Notes under the pieces: model-generated
The model's database searches: none
Told to the model about the DNA's origin: nothing
The model's input: the letters and a program-made list of their open reading frames with translations, nothing else
NCBI RefSeq assembly: GCF_007858475.1
Contig: NZ_VIGX01000004.1
Span: 248,001-312,000, forward strand
DNA from: Tsukamurella conjunctivitidis
Lineage (GTDB): Bacteria; Actinomycetota; Actinomycetes; Mycobacteriales; Mycobacteriaceae
DNA: 64,000 nucleotides
Reading direction: 5' to 3'
Translations under genes and position numbers: made by a program
Part shown: in pieces, positions 16,005 to 25,728 of the stretch
How the letters are laid out: every line of letters starts with the position of its first letter
Position numbering within the stretch: the first letter of the stretch is position 1

Positions 16005-17006
16005 ATGGCGGACATCCTGGGACGCGTCAGCCGGCGCGAACTCGAACAGGGCTACGTCGACGTGCTGGAGGACCTGTCCGACGGTTCGGTGCACCGGCGC
16101 TTCGATCCCTACCTCGACATCGACTGGGACTCGCCCGAGTTGGCGCTGGACCCGCACGATCCGCGGTGGGTGCTGCCGCCCACGCTCGACTCCCTCGGTG
16201 CGACGCAGTGGTACCGCGACCTGCCGCTGGAGAAGCGGATCGAAATCGGGAAGTGGCGCATGGCCAACACCATCAAGGTGGGCGCGGCCTTCGAGTCCAT
16301 CCTGATCCGCGGAATGATGCAGTACATCATGAAGCTCCCGAACAAGTCGCCGGAGTTCCGCTACTGCCTCCACGAGATGACGGAGGAGTGCAACCACATC
16401 CAGATGTTCCAGGAGCTGGTGAACCGCGTCGACGTCGACGTCCCGGGCATGCGGAAGTGGTTCCGCCGGGCCTCCCCGATGATCGGCGTGCTGGGCGGCC
16501 ACGCGCACGTGATCCTGTTTATGGGCATCCTCGGCGGCGAGGAGCCGATCGACCACTATCAGAAGGCGATCATGCGGCACGGCGGCCAGGTGCCGCCGCT
16601 GGTGTTGCGCACCATGGAGATCCACGTCGCCGAGGAGGCGCGGCACATCTCCTTCGCGCACGAGTTCCTGCACTCCCACCTGCGCGACATGACGCCGCGG
16701 CAGAAGCGGATCTGCGCCGTCGCCTTCCCGCTCGCGATGCGCTGGCTGGTGGGGGAGATCTTCACCCCGCCCAAGGCCTTCTTCGAGCAGTTCGAGGTCC
16801 CGCGCGAGGTCAAGCGCGAGGCCTTCTGGCGCGGGCCCACGGCGCGGGCGCTCCTCAACGACTACTTCGCCGAGATGCGCGCGCTCGCCGATGATCTCGG
16901 ACTCATGACGCCGGTCGGCAAGCTGATGTGGAAGCTGCTGCGGATCGACGGGCACAAGGCCCGCTACCGCGGGGAGCCCACGCGCCCCGCGCAGATCGCG
17001 GCCTGA
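16005..17006 (+). CDS. AurF-family diiron oxygenase
   Basis: 333 residues of the p-aminobenzoate N-oxygenase (AurF) / diiron oxygenase family, which uses a carboxylate-bridged di-iron centre to oxidise amines or other substrates. Iron-ligand motifs are visible in the four-helix bundle: MTEECNHIQMFQ (E..H) and EIHVAEEARHISFAHEFL (EEXXH), plus FESILIRGMMQY as the first ligand helix. The ATG at 16005 follows AAGGAGG. The substrate cannot be read from sequence. The divergence from biosynthetic clusters and the adjacent TetR gene suggest a regulated detoxification or envelope-lipid function (inference). Confidence 0.88.
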   Translation: MADILGRVSRRELEQGYVDVLEDLSDGSVHRRFDPYLDIDWDSPELALDPHDPRWVLPPTLDSLGATQWYRDLPLEKRIEIGKWRMANTIKVGAAFESILIRGMMQYIMKLPNKSPEFRYCLHEMTEECNHIQMFQELVNRVDVDVPGMRKWFRRASPMIGVLGGHAHVILFMGILGGEEPIDHYQKAIMRHGGQVPPLVLRTMEIHVAEEARHISFAHEFLHSHLRDMTPRQKRICAVAFPLAMRWLVGEIFTPPKAFFEQFEVPREVKREAFWRGPTARALLNDYFAEMRALADDLGLMTPVGKLMWKLLRIDGHKARYRGEPTRPAQIAA

Positions 17007-17065
17007 GCGTCCCCCGCCGGGCGCCGTCCACTCGGTTACCGGTCCGGGACGGCGCCGCACCGGCG

Positions 17066-17071
17066 TAACAT
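17066..17071 (+). promoter_or_regulatory. leaderless -10 box for TetR gene
   Basis: TAACAT lies 7 nt before the ATG at 17079. Confidence 0.55.
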
Positions 17072-17078
17072 CGCGGGT

Positions 17079-17816
17079 ATGGCGACGCGCGAGGCCGAGA
17101 GCGGCTACGAGTTGCGCTGGCGCGCCCACAATTCGCAGCGGCGCGATCTGATCCTGCGGGCCGCGGCCGAACTGGTCGAGGAGTCCGAGCCCGGTGCCTC
17201 GATCCCCGTGCGGAGCATCGCCGAGCGCGCCGGCCTGGTGAAATCCGTGGTGTACCGGCAGTTCAAGAGCAAGGACGACCTGGCGCGGGGGCTCCGCGGA
17301 TTCGTGGTCGAACGGTTCGCCGCGGAACTCGAGGCCGATCTCGACGTCTCCACCGGCTCGCTGCGCGAGATCGTGCGCCGCTCCATCGCGAGCGCCGCCT
17401 CGTGGATGCAGGACAACCCGCGCCTCGTCGACCTGCTGCGCGCCGGGCCCACCGACGCGGTGGCCGGCTCCGACGGCGTACCCGTGGCCCCCGACGCCAT
17501 CGGGGAGCTCAAGCACCGCGTGGTCGCCCGCGCGGACCAGACCATCGACGGCCTCGCCGCCCTGACCGGGCTCGACCCCCGCGCCTTCGCCGACGTGCCC
17601 TTCATGGTGTTCACGATGGTGGAGGGCACGCTCACCAGCTGGGTGCGCGGCGAGGCCGCGGTCCGGGGACGCTCACGCGCCGACGTGGTCGAATCGCTCA
17701 CCGACGTCACGTGGTTCGTGCTCGACGGTGCCGCCCGCACTCTGGGGATCCAGGTGGACCCCGACGCCGAGTTCAGCCAGGTGATGAACGACCTGGCGCC
17801 CGGTCTGGCACGATAA
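17079..17816 (+). CDS. TetR-family transcriptional regulator
   Basis: 245 residues. The N-terminal HTH spans about 22-70: RRDLILRAAAELVEES, IPVRSIAERAGLVKSVVYRQFKSKDDLARGL, typical of TetR recognition helices. The ligand domain (75-240) is divergent, with WMQDNPRLVDLLRAG. It follows the diiron oxygenase in the same direction but with its own leaderless promoter, so it may be a separate unit that controls the oxygenase. No inverted repeat of obvious TetR type was found directly over its own -10. Confidence 0.88.
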   Translation: MATREAESGYELRWRAHNSQRRDLILRAAAELVEESEPGASIPVRSIAERAGLVKSVVYRQFKSKDDLARGLRGFVVERFAAELEADLDVSTGSLREIVRRSIASAASWMQDNPRLVDLLRAGPTDAVAGSDGVPVAPDAIGELKHRVVARADQTIDGLAALTGLDPRAFADVPFMVFTMVEGTLTSWVRGEAAVRGRSRADVVESLTDVTWFVLDGAARTLGIQVDPDAEFSQVMNDLAPGLAR

Positions 17817-17898
17817 TGCCGAATGTGGTTCACCTCACCGGTCTCGTCGGCTAGCTTTCCAGCGGACGCCACCGGTCGGGGGCGGCGAAGGAGGCGGC

Positions 17899-19350
17899 GT
17901 GACGATACGACGGAGAACGCGGCTCGGCACCCGGCGGCGCACGCGCGCCGCGGCGGCGGGACTCACGGCGACCATGGCCGTGACCCTGCTCGCGGGGTGC
18001 GGCACCGAGGACAGCGGCATCACCCTGAACGTCTACGCGCCGGCGGACGGCGCGAAGACGGTCAAGGAGGTCGCGCAGGACTGCTCCACGAGCGACTACA
18101 GGGTCGTCGGGCACGCGCTGCCGAAGCAGGCCGACGACCAGCGGCTGCAGATCGCCCGCCGCGCCAACGGCAACGACCGGACGATGGACATCGTGGGCCT
18201 GGACGTGAACTGGACCGCCGAGTTCGCCGAGGCGGGCTGGGTCCTGCCCTTCCCGGACGACCTGGCCGCCGCCGCCAAGAAGACGGTGCTCGCGGGCCCG
18301 CTCAAGACGGCGATGTGGCAGGACAAGCAGTACGCGGCGCCGGCGTGGACCAACACGCAGCTGCTCTGGTACCGCAAGGACGCGCTGGAGAAGGTCCTGG
18401 GCCGCAAGATCGGCAACCAGCCGCCGAAGCTGACCTGGGACCAGGTGGTGCACTACGCGACCACATCCGGCGAACTCGGCGGACCCACGCAGATCGAGGC
18501 GCAGGCCGCGCAGTACGAGGGCGTGGTCGTGTGGTTCAACTCGCTGCTCGAGAGCGCCGGCGGACGGATGGTGGCGGAGGACGGCAAGACGGTGACGCTC
18601 ACCGACACCCCGGAGCACCGCGCCGCCACCGTCAAGGCGCTGTCGATTATGAAGGCGGTCGCCACGGCGCCCGGCCGCGACCCGTCGTTCACCCAGCTCG
18701 ACGAGGGCAAGTCGCGCCTCGGCATGGAGACCGGCAAGGCGATCTTCCAGGTCAACTGGCCCTTCGTCTACGCGAGCGCGCAGCAGAACGGCGCCGCCGG
18801 CCAGGTTCCCTACCTCGCCGAGCTGACCAAGTTCGACGCGCTGTTGAACCCACCGAAGGATGCGGCGGACCCGCCGTCGCCGACGGCGGTGCAGCTCAAC
18901 GAGATCAACACGCTCACGCGACAGAAGTTCGATTTCGCGCCGTACCCCTCGGTGATCGCGGGCAAGCCCGCCAAGACCACGGTCGGCGGCATCAACTTCG
19001 CCGTCGCGAAGACCACCCGGTACGAGAAGCAGGCCTTCGCCGCGCTCGCCTGCCTCACCAACGAGGCCGCCGAGCGGAAGTACGCGATCAAGGGCGGCAC
19101 CCCGCCCATCCTCGCGAAGCTCTACGACGACGCGGAGTTCCGCAAGGACTACCCGATGGCCTCGCTCATCCGCGACCAGCTGCAGGAGAACACCACCGCC
19201 GTGCGGCCGATCACGCCCCAGTACCAGGCGATGTCGACCCTGCTGCAGGCCAAGCTGGCCCCCGTCGGCTCCTGGGACCCGGAGACGCTGGCCGATGAAC
19301 TGACCGCCGCCGCGCAGAAGGCGATGGACGGAAAGGGGCTCGTGCCGTGA
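17899..19350 (+). CDS. lpqY: trehalose-binding lipoprotein LpqY
   Basis: Substrate-binding component of the LpqY-SugABC importer, which in mycobacteria recovers trehalose released by mycolyltransferases during cell-envelope assembly. 483 residues with a basic signal peptide containing RRR clusters and a lipobox LLAGC (lipidated C34). The mature protein is an ABC sugar-binding fold of family 1 (NVYAPADGAKTVKEVAQDC, MDIVGLDVNWTAEFAEAGWV, AFAALACLTNEA). GTG start with GAAGGAGG upstream. TAGCTT further upstream may be the operon -10. The stop overlaps sugA by 4 nt. Confidence 0.95.
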   Translation: MTIRRRTRLGTRRRTRAAAAGLTATMAVTLLAGCGTEDSGITLNVYAPADGAKTVKEVAQDCSTSDYRVVGHALPKQADDQRLQIARRANGNDRTMDIVGLDVNWTAEFAEAGWVLPFPDDLAAAAKKTVLAGPLKTAMWQDKQYAAPAWTNTQLLWYRKDALEKVLGRKIGNQPPKLTWDQVVHYATTSGELGGPTQIEAQAAQYEGVVVWFNSLLESAGGRMVAEDGKTVTLTDTPEHRAATVKALSIMKAVATAPGRDPSFTQLDEGKSRLGMETGKAIFQVNWPFVYASAQQNGAAGQVPYLAELTKFDALLNPPKDAADPPSPTAVQLNEINTLTRQKFDFAPYPSVIAGKPAKTTVGGINFAVAKTTRYEKQAFAALACLTNEAAERKYAIKGGTPPILAKLYDDAEFRKDYPMASLIRDQLQENTTAVRPITPQYQAMSTLLQAKLAPVGSWDPETLADELTAAAQKAMDGKGLVP

Positions 19351-20282
19351 CCGCCGTGACCGAGGCACCGTCGAACGATCCGACGGGCCCCGCCCCCGAG
19401 AGCGAGGGGCGCCGCGCCGAGCGCAAGCTGGGCCTGCTGCTCATCGCCCCCGCCGCGCTGGTGATGTTCCTGGTCACCGCGTACCCGATCATCTACGCCT
19501 TCTGGCTGAGCCTGCACAAGTCGTCGCTGGCCTACCCGGGGCAGGACGAGTTCATCGGCTTCGGCAACTACGTCACCGTGCTGCAGGACGGCTACTGGTG
19601 GCAGGCGCTGGGCATGACCTCGCTCATCACCGTGGTCTCGGTGGTCATCGAGTTCGTGCTGGGCCTCGCGATCGCGCTGGTCATGCACCGCACGCTCGTC
19701 GGCCGCGGCCTGGTGCGCACCGTGGTGCTGATCCCGTACGGCATCGTCACCGTCGTCGCGGCGTTCTCCTGGTACTACGCCTGGACCCCGGGGACCGGCT
19801 ACCTCGCCGGCCTGCTGCCCGACGGGAGCGCGCCGCTCACCGAGCAGTGGCCGTCGGTCGCGATCATCATCCTGGCCGAGGTGTGGAAGACGACGCCGTT
19901 CATGGCGCTGCTGCTGCTCTCGGGCCTCGCCCTGGTGCCCGACGACCTGCTCAAGGCCGCGGCGCTCGACGGCGCCGGCCCGTGGACCCGCCTGCTCAAG
20001 ATCACGATCCCGCTGATGAAGCCGGCGATCCTGGTGGCGCTGCTGTTCCGCACGCTGGACGCCTTCCGCATCTTCGACAACATCTACATCCTGACGAAGG
20101 GCAGCAACGGCACCGGCTCGGTCTCCATCCTCGGGTACGACAACCTGTTCAAGGCGTTCAACCTGGGTGTGGGATCGGCGATCTCGGTGCTGATCTTCAT
20201 CTGCGTCGCGATCATCGCGTTCATCTTCGTCAAGGCGTTCGGCACCTCGGTGCCGGGCTCCGATTCGGGCGATCGACGGTAG
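19347..20282 (+). CDS. sugA: trehalose ABC importer permease SugA
   Basis: First membrane subunit of the trehalose importer, 311 residues, six helices starting with LGLLLIAPAALVMFLVTAYPIIYAF after a cytoplasmic tail of about 30 residues. The EAA loop that docks on the ATPase is KAAALDGAGPWTRLLKITIP. The GTG start overlaps the lpqY stop (GTGA), giving tight translational coupling. Order lpqY-sugA-sugB-sugC is the same as in M. tuberculosis. Confidence 0.96.
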   Translation: MTAVTEAPSNDPTGPAPESEGRRAERKLGLLLIAPAALVMFLVTAYPIIYAFWLSLHKSSLAYPGQDEFIGFGNYVTVLQDGYWWQALGMTSLITVVSVVIEFVLGLAIALVMHRTLVGRGLVRTVVLIPYGIVTVVAAFSWYYAWTPGTGYLAGLLPDGSAPLTEQWPSVAIIILAEVWKTTPFMALLLLSGLALVPDDLLKAAALDGAGPWTRLLKITIPLMKPAILVALLFRTLDAFRIFDNIYILTKGSNGTGSVSILGYDNLFKAFNLGVGSAISVLIFICVAIIAFIFVKAFGTSVPGSDSGDRR

Positions 20283-20291
20283 GGGTAGGAC

Positions 20292-21125
20292 ATGGCTCAA
20301 GGTTCCGTCGGTAAGAAGCTCGGCTGGAGCGTCATCGATCTGCTGGTGATCCTCTACGCCCTGATCCCCGTGCTGTGGATCATCTCGCTCTCGCTCAAGC
20401 CCACCTCGTCCATCGCGGACGGCAGCTTCATCCCGAAGAAGATCACCGGGGAGAACTACACCGCGATCTTCGAGGGCAACGGCTTCATCCGCCCGCTGAT
20501 CAACTCGATCGGCATCGCGCTGATCTCCACCGTGATCGCCGTCCTGATCGGCATGTTCGCCGCGTACGCGGTGGCGCGGCTGGACTTCCCGGGCAAGAAG
20601 CTGTTCGTCGGCGCGGCGCTGCTCATCGCGATGTTCCCGCAGGTCTCGCTCATCACGCCGCTGTTCAACATCGAGCGCAAGGTGGGTCTGTTCGACACCT
20701 GGCCCGGCCTGATCCTGCCGTACATCACCTTCGCGCTGCCGCTCACGGTGTACACGCTCTCGGCGTTCTTCCGCGAGATCCCCTGGGAGCTGGAGAAGGC
20801 GGCCAAGATGGACGGCGCCACCCCGGCGCAGGCCTTCCGCCGCGTGATCGCACCGCTCGCGGCCCCCGGCGTGGTGACCGCCGCGATCCTGGTCTTCATC
20901 TTCTGCTGGAACGACCTGCTCTTCGCGCTCACGCTGACCGCGACGGACGCCTCGACCACGGCGCCCGTGGCCATCACCAACTTCACCGGCAGCTCCGAGT
21001 TCGAGGAGCCCACCGGGTCGATCGCGGCCGCCGCCGTGATCGTCACCATCCCCATCATCGTGTTCGTGCTGATCTTCCAGCGACGGATCGTGGCCGGACT
21101 GACGTCCGGTGCGGTCAAGGGCTGA
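20292..21125 (+). CDS. sugB: trehalose ABC importer permease SugB
   Basis: Second membrane subunit, 277 residues, MalG-like. Helix 1 is [22 protein letters not shown] and the EAA loop reads [21 protein letters not shown]. The C-terminal [16 protein letters not shown] is the signature tail of the MalG/SugB group that reaches into the transporter cavity. The ATG lies 9 nt after the sugA stop, with GGGGTAGG as a ribosome-binding site. Confidence 0.96.
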   Translation: MAQGSVGKKLGWSVIDLLVILYALIPVLWIISLSLKPTSSIADGSFIPKKITGENYTAIFEGNGFIRPLINSIGIALISTVIAVLIGMFAAYAVARLDFPGKKLFVGAALLIAMFPQVSLITPLFNIERKVGLFDTWPGLILPYITFALPLTVYTLSAFFREIPWELEKAAKMDGATPAQAFRRVIAPLAAPGVVTAAILVFIFCWNDLLFALTLTATDASTTAPVAITNFTGSSEFEEPTGSIAAAAVIVTIPIIVFVLIFQRRIVAGLTSGAVKG

Positions 21126-21147
21126 AACACTCGAAGGAGCAATTCAC

Positions 21148-22329
<1,182 letters not shown>

Positions 22330-22351
22330 GCGGGGGCAAGGGCAGCGCGCC

Positions 22352-23026
22352 GTGCGGGTGCTCGCCGTCAGCGACGAGGAGGTGCCGGGCCTGGCGCTCG
22401 CCTCGTCGACGCTGCGTCCCGACCTCATCCTCGGGGCCGGCGACCTGTCCGGCGGGTACCTGGAGTCGCTCGTCGACCGCTACGGCGTGCCCTGCGTCTT
22501 CGTCCCCGGCAACCACGATCCCGACCACAGCGGCTACCGGCGCACCCGTGGCGGGTTCGTGCGCGGGGGACTGCCGTGCGAGCCGCCCGGCCCGCGCGGC
22601 GGCGTCAACGCCGACGGTCGCGTCGTCACCGTCGGCGGCCTGACGGTGGCGGGCCTCGGCGGGTCCGTCCGCTACCGCGGCGGGCCGAACCAGTGGACCC
22701 AGTCCCAGGCGGCGCGCCGGGCCTGGCGGGTGCGGCTCGCGGCCCGGCGGCGCACCGTCGACGTGGTGCTCGCGCACTCGCCCGCGCGCGGCGTGGGCGA
22801 CGGCGACGACGGCCCGCACGAGGGCCTCGCCGCCCTCGGGCGGCTGGTCGTGCAGCTCCGGCCGCAGGTCTTCGTGCACGGGCACGTGCACCCCTTCGGG
22901 CGGCCGGGCCCGGACCGCGAGATCGACGGCGTACCGGTGCTGAACACCGTCGGCTACACCTACTTCGACATCGACCCCGGGAGCCCGGGGACCTACCGCG
23001 TGAGGGAGCGGCGACGTGGCGCGTGA
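22352..23026 (+). CDS. calcineurin-like metallophosphoesterase
   Basis: 224 residues with most metallophosphoesterase motifs: LILGAGDLS (GD), VFVPGNHDPD (GNHD), VLAHSPARG and FVHGHVHPFG (GHXH). The first motif, normally DXH, is VSDEE here, so one metal ligand differs; this variant occurs in part of the family and may alter metal or substrate preference. GTG at 22352 is the first start consistent with the strand MRVLAVSDEEVP. It begins 22 nt after sugC and overlaps the next gene by 11 nt, so it is probably in the trehalose operon transcript. The substrate is unknown. Confidence 0.85.
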   Translation: MRVLAVSDEEVPGLALASSTLRPDLILGAGDLSGGYLESLVDRYGVPCVFVPGNHDPDHSGYRRTRGGFVRGGLPCEPPGPRGGVNADGRVVTVGGLTVAGLGGSVRYRGGPNQWTQSQAARRAWRVRLAARRRTVDVVLAHSPARGVGDGDDGPHEGLAALGRLVVQLRPQVFVHGHVHPFGRPGPDREIDGVPVLNTVGYTYFDIDPGSPGTYRVRERRRGA

Positions 23027-23882
23027 CACCGGATTCCCCGACGAGGACGCCCGCAGCGATTTCGAGCGGTCGCGGCGGCGCGCCAACATCGCCCGGCTGG
23101 CGGCGTGGGTGCGCGGCCAGCCCGGCGACGTCAACGAGGTGCTGCCCTACGACGAGGTCGTCTCCGCGCTGGGCCTGGTGACCGAGCGGAAGCTGGGCCT
23201 GCAGGTGGTGCCCGTCGCGCAGATCGTGGGCAGCGTCGACCGCACCCGCGACTTCGACCGCTACTTCCGGCCGCGCTCGCCCGCCCTGCGCGCCCGCTGG
23301 CAAAGGCTGGCCGCGGCCCAGCGGCGGGGCGAGGCGATGCCCCCGGTCGAGCTGAAGAAGGTCGGCGAGATGTACTTCGTCGTCGACGGTCACCATCGCG
23401 TGTCGATCGCCTTCGCGCGCGGCTTCACCACCATCGACGCCGACGTCACGGAGGTCGTCACGCGGATCGGCTCCGGCGGCATCGCCGTCCGCTCCGACCT
23501 GCTGCTCAAGGACCACCGGCGGCTGTTCCTCGAGCGGGTCCCGCTCGAGGGCGAGGCGCGGGAGCGGATCCGGTTCACCAACGCCTGGGACTACTCGGTG
23601 CTCGCGGAATCGGTGGAGGCCTGGGGCTTCCGGCTGATCCAGGAGGCGGGGGAGTACCTGTCGCGCCCCGTCGTCGCCCGCCGGTGGTTCGCCGAGGAGT
23701 TCGCGCCGGTCATCGAGCTGGCACGGGCCGCCGGGATCATGGAGTCCTCCACCGATGCGGAGGTCTACCTGTTCGTCGCCTGCGAGCGGTACCGGCTGGT
23801 GCGCAAGCACGTCTGGACGCCCGAGATCATCTCCGAGGTGTCGGCGCAGAACCGGCCCTGGCAGCCGGGCCGGTTCTTCTGA
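23016..23882 (+). CDS. ParB/Srx-fold domain protein
   Basis: 288 residues. The region about 55-150 resembles the ParB N-terminal (ParB/sulfiredoxin) fold: LQVVPVAQIVGSVDRTRDFD, then PPVELKKVGEMYFVVDGHHRVSIAFARG, where the DGHHR motif occupies the nucleotide-binding/catalytic loop. There is no HTH typical of chromosome-partition ParB, so a CTP/ATP-using or regulatory role independent of partition is more likely. Overlaps the upstream phosphoesterase by 11 nt with GAGGGAG before the GTG. The C-terminus (WAWDYS to QPGRFF) is not recognised. Partner of the phosphoesterase by context. Confidence 0.78.
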   Translation: MARDTGFPDEDARSDFERSRRRANIARLAAWVRGQPGDVNEVLPYDEVVSALGLVTERKLGLQVVPVAQIVGSVDRTRDFDRYFRPRSPALRARWQRLAAAQRRGEAMPPVELKKVGEMYFVVDGHHRVSIAFARGFTTIDADVTEVVTRIGSGGIAVRSDLLLKDHRRLFLERVPLEGEARERIRFTNAWDYSVLAESVEAWGFRLIQEAGEYLSRPVVARRWFAEEFAPVIELARAAGIMESSTDAEVYLFVACERYRLVRKHVWTPEIISEVSAQNRPWQPGRFF

Positions 23883-23893
23883 CGGCCGGTCCG

Positions 23894-23899
23894 TAGGAT
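23894..23899 (+). promoter_or_regulatory. leaderless -10 box for SUFU gene
   Basis: TAGGAT lies 8 nt before the GTG at 23908 and 12 nt after the preceding stop. Confidence 0.5.
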
Positions 23900-23907
23900 C
23901 GGTGCTC

Positions 23908-24504
23908 GTGACTTCCGTCGTCGATGCCGTCCGGGCGCACCTCGCCGAGCACTACGCGGGCCGCGGTTTCGCGCCGCCCGCGTCGGCGTCGGTCACCTTC
24001 CTCGGCCTCGAGCCCATGACGGTCCAGCGCCGGGTCGGCGATCCGCTCGTCGCCTTCGCCAGCGTCGGCTGCTCGCGGCACGCGATGACGGATCCGAATG
24101 CGATCGTCACCGTCGAGGACGGGCCGCGCGCCGAGGTCGTGCTGGAGCTGCGGCCCGCCGCCGACGGTCCCGGTGCCGCGCTCGACGGGGTGCACCGCTC
24201 GCTCGCGATCCTCGCGGCGACGCCCGCGGTCGAGGGGCTGGTGCTCGCGCCCGACGCACTCGTCGATCTGGGGGCACCGCTGTGGGCCGCGGCGCCGTTC
24301 ACCGCGGTGCTGCTGGGGGAGTCCGCGGTGCCCGACCTGTCGCGCGAGGACGGCGAGCCGGTGCGCTTCCTGCGCGCCGACCCGATCACCGCGAACGAGG
24401 CCGCCTGGGTGCGGCTCAAGGGCGCGGCGGCGCTCCGCGAGGCGTGGGCGGAGGCCGGCATCGACCCCGCCGACCCCGGCCGCCCCGCGGCCCGCGCGGT
24501 CTAG
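23908..24504 (+). CDS. Suppressor-of-fused (SUFU) domain protein
   Basis: 198 residues resembling the bacterial SUFU domain: a start VRAHLAEHYAGR, a strand VTFLGLEPMTVQRR, the core LVAFASVGCSRHAM, then AEVVLELRPA and a C-terminal FLRADPITANEAAWVRLKG. Bacterial SUFU proteins are often immunity-like or regulatory binding modules (family knowledge, not shown here). No toxin gene is adjacent. GTG at 23908 has a -10 box 8 nt upstream, so it is likely transcribed separately from the upstream pair and is leaderless. Confidence 0.72.
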   Translation: MTSVVDAVRAHLAEHYAGRGFAPPASASVTFLGLEPMTVQRRVGDPLVAFASVGCSRHAMTDPNAIVTVEDGPRAEVVLELRPAADGPGAALDGVHRSLAILAATPAVEGLVLAPDALVDLGAPLWAAAPFTAVLLGESAVPDLSREDGEPVRFLRADPITANEAAWVRLKGAAALREAWAEAGIDPADPGRPAARAV

Positions 24505-24581
24505 TTCACGAATTCGACATCCGCGGGCTTACGCGTGCGTGAGAGCACTCGTGTGGCCGCTGGACTCGACATCGTGAGCCG

Positions 24582-25667
24582 CTACAGCCACTTGATCTTC
24601 CGGAAGACGACGAACAGGCCCAGACAGGCTGCGGCCATGACCGCGAGCACGATGAAGTAGCCGTAGGTCCAGTGCAGCTCGGGCATGTTGTCGAAGTTCA
24701 TGCCGTAGATCCCGGCGATCATCGTCGGCACCGCGACGAGGCCGATGATCGCCGACATCTTGCGCATGTCCTCGTTCTGCTGCATCCCGATCTTCGCGAC
24801 GGCCGCGTCGATCAGCGAGCTCAGCACGTCGTTGTAGGTCTCCACGTGGTCGGCGACCATCGCCTGATGATCGAGCACGTCCGAGAAGTAGCGCTGGATC
24901 TCGTGCGGGATGATGTCGCCGAAGTCGCAGGTCAGGCGCTTGAGCGCATGGGAGAGCGGGTGGATGCCGCGGCGCAGTTCCACGATGTCGCGCTTGAGCT
25001 GGTAGATCTCGTCGACCTGGGTACGGGCGCCGGCGCGGAAGACGTCCTCCTCGACCCGGTCGATGTCGTCCTCGAGCAGGTCGGAGACGGCGACGTAGGT
25101 GTCCACGACGTGGTCGGCGACGGCGTGCATCACCGCGGACGGTCCGAGCGTGAGCAGCTCCGGGTTGGCCTCGAGGTTCCGGCGGACGCGGCGCAGGCTG
25201 CCGTGATCGCCGTGCCGCACCGTGATCACGTGGTCCGGCCCGACGAGAACCATGACCTCGCCCGTCTCGACGATGCGCGCCATCGGATCGGTGCGGTCGT
25301 GACCCACGTAGTTGACGGTCTTGAGGATGAGGAAGAGCGTGTCGTCGAACCGGTCCACCTTGGGGCGGGTGTGCGTGACGAGCGTGTCCTCGACGGTCAG
25401 CGGGTGCAGCCCGAAGACGCGGGAGACCTCGTCCATCTGGTGCTGATCGGGGTCGAGCAGGCCGACCCACACGTAGCCCTCGCCACGGCGGCGGACCTCC
25501 TCGATCGCCTCGACGTAGCCGAAGCGGCCGGGCAGGCGCACCCCGTCGACGTAGACGCCGCAGTCGACGACGGCACGCGCCACGGGCACCGGGACGCGCG
25601 GCACGTCCGGCTCGCGGACGTCGCGGCGGCCCGCGCCGGGCCGGGGCATGGACGGCAGGGAGGGCAT
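24582..25667 (-). CDS. corA: magnesium/cobalt transporter CorA
   Basis: A CorA channel, 361 residues: long soluble N-terminal funnel, then two C-terminal helices with the selectivity motif YGMNF (GMN) ending helix 1, an NMPELHW loop, and helix 2 (YFIVLAVMAAACLGLFVVF) with the basic FRKIKWL tail. The start is set at the ATG at 25667 because TACTAT lies 7 nt upstream on the minus strand; longer in-frame starts upstream would place this -10 inside the gene. No M-box leader is seen. CorA next to the trehalose operon is conserved in M. tuberculosis (Rv1239c). Confidence 0.95.
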   Translation of the reverse strand: MPSLPSMPRPGAGRRDVREPDVPRVPVPVARAVVDCGVYVDGVRLPGRFGYVEAIEEVRRRGEGYVWVGLLDPDQHQMDEVSRVFGLHPLTVEDTLVTHTRPKVDRFDDTLFLILKTVNYVGHDRTDPMARIVETGEVMVLVGPDHVITVRHGDHGSLRRVRRNLEANPELLTLGPSAVMHAVADHVVDTYVAVSDLLEDDIDRVEEDVFRAGARTQVDEIYQLKRDIVELRRGIHPLSHALKRLTCDFGDIIPHEIQRYFSDVLDHQAMVADHVETYNDVLSSLIDAAVAKIGMQQNEDMRKMSAIIGLVAVPTMIAGIYGMNFDNMPELHWTYGYFIVLAVMAAACLGLFVVFRKIKWL

Positions 25668-25674
25668 GGACGAG

Positions 25675-25680
25675 ATAGTA
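25675..25680 (-). promoter_or_regulatory. leaderless -10 box for corA
   Basis: Minus-strand TACTAT lies 7 nt before the ATG at 25667 and decides the start among several in-frame ATG/GTG codons. Confidence 0.6.
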
Positions 25681-25728
25681 GACCGGGCCAGGCGGCTCGG
25701 CCGCGGCGGCGGCGGGTAGAAAGTAGGC

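Noticed and set aside
25668-25728. Magnesium (M-box) riboswitch upstream of corA.
   Set aside because: The -10 box lies 7 nt before the ATG, leaving no leader.
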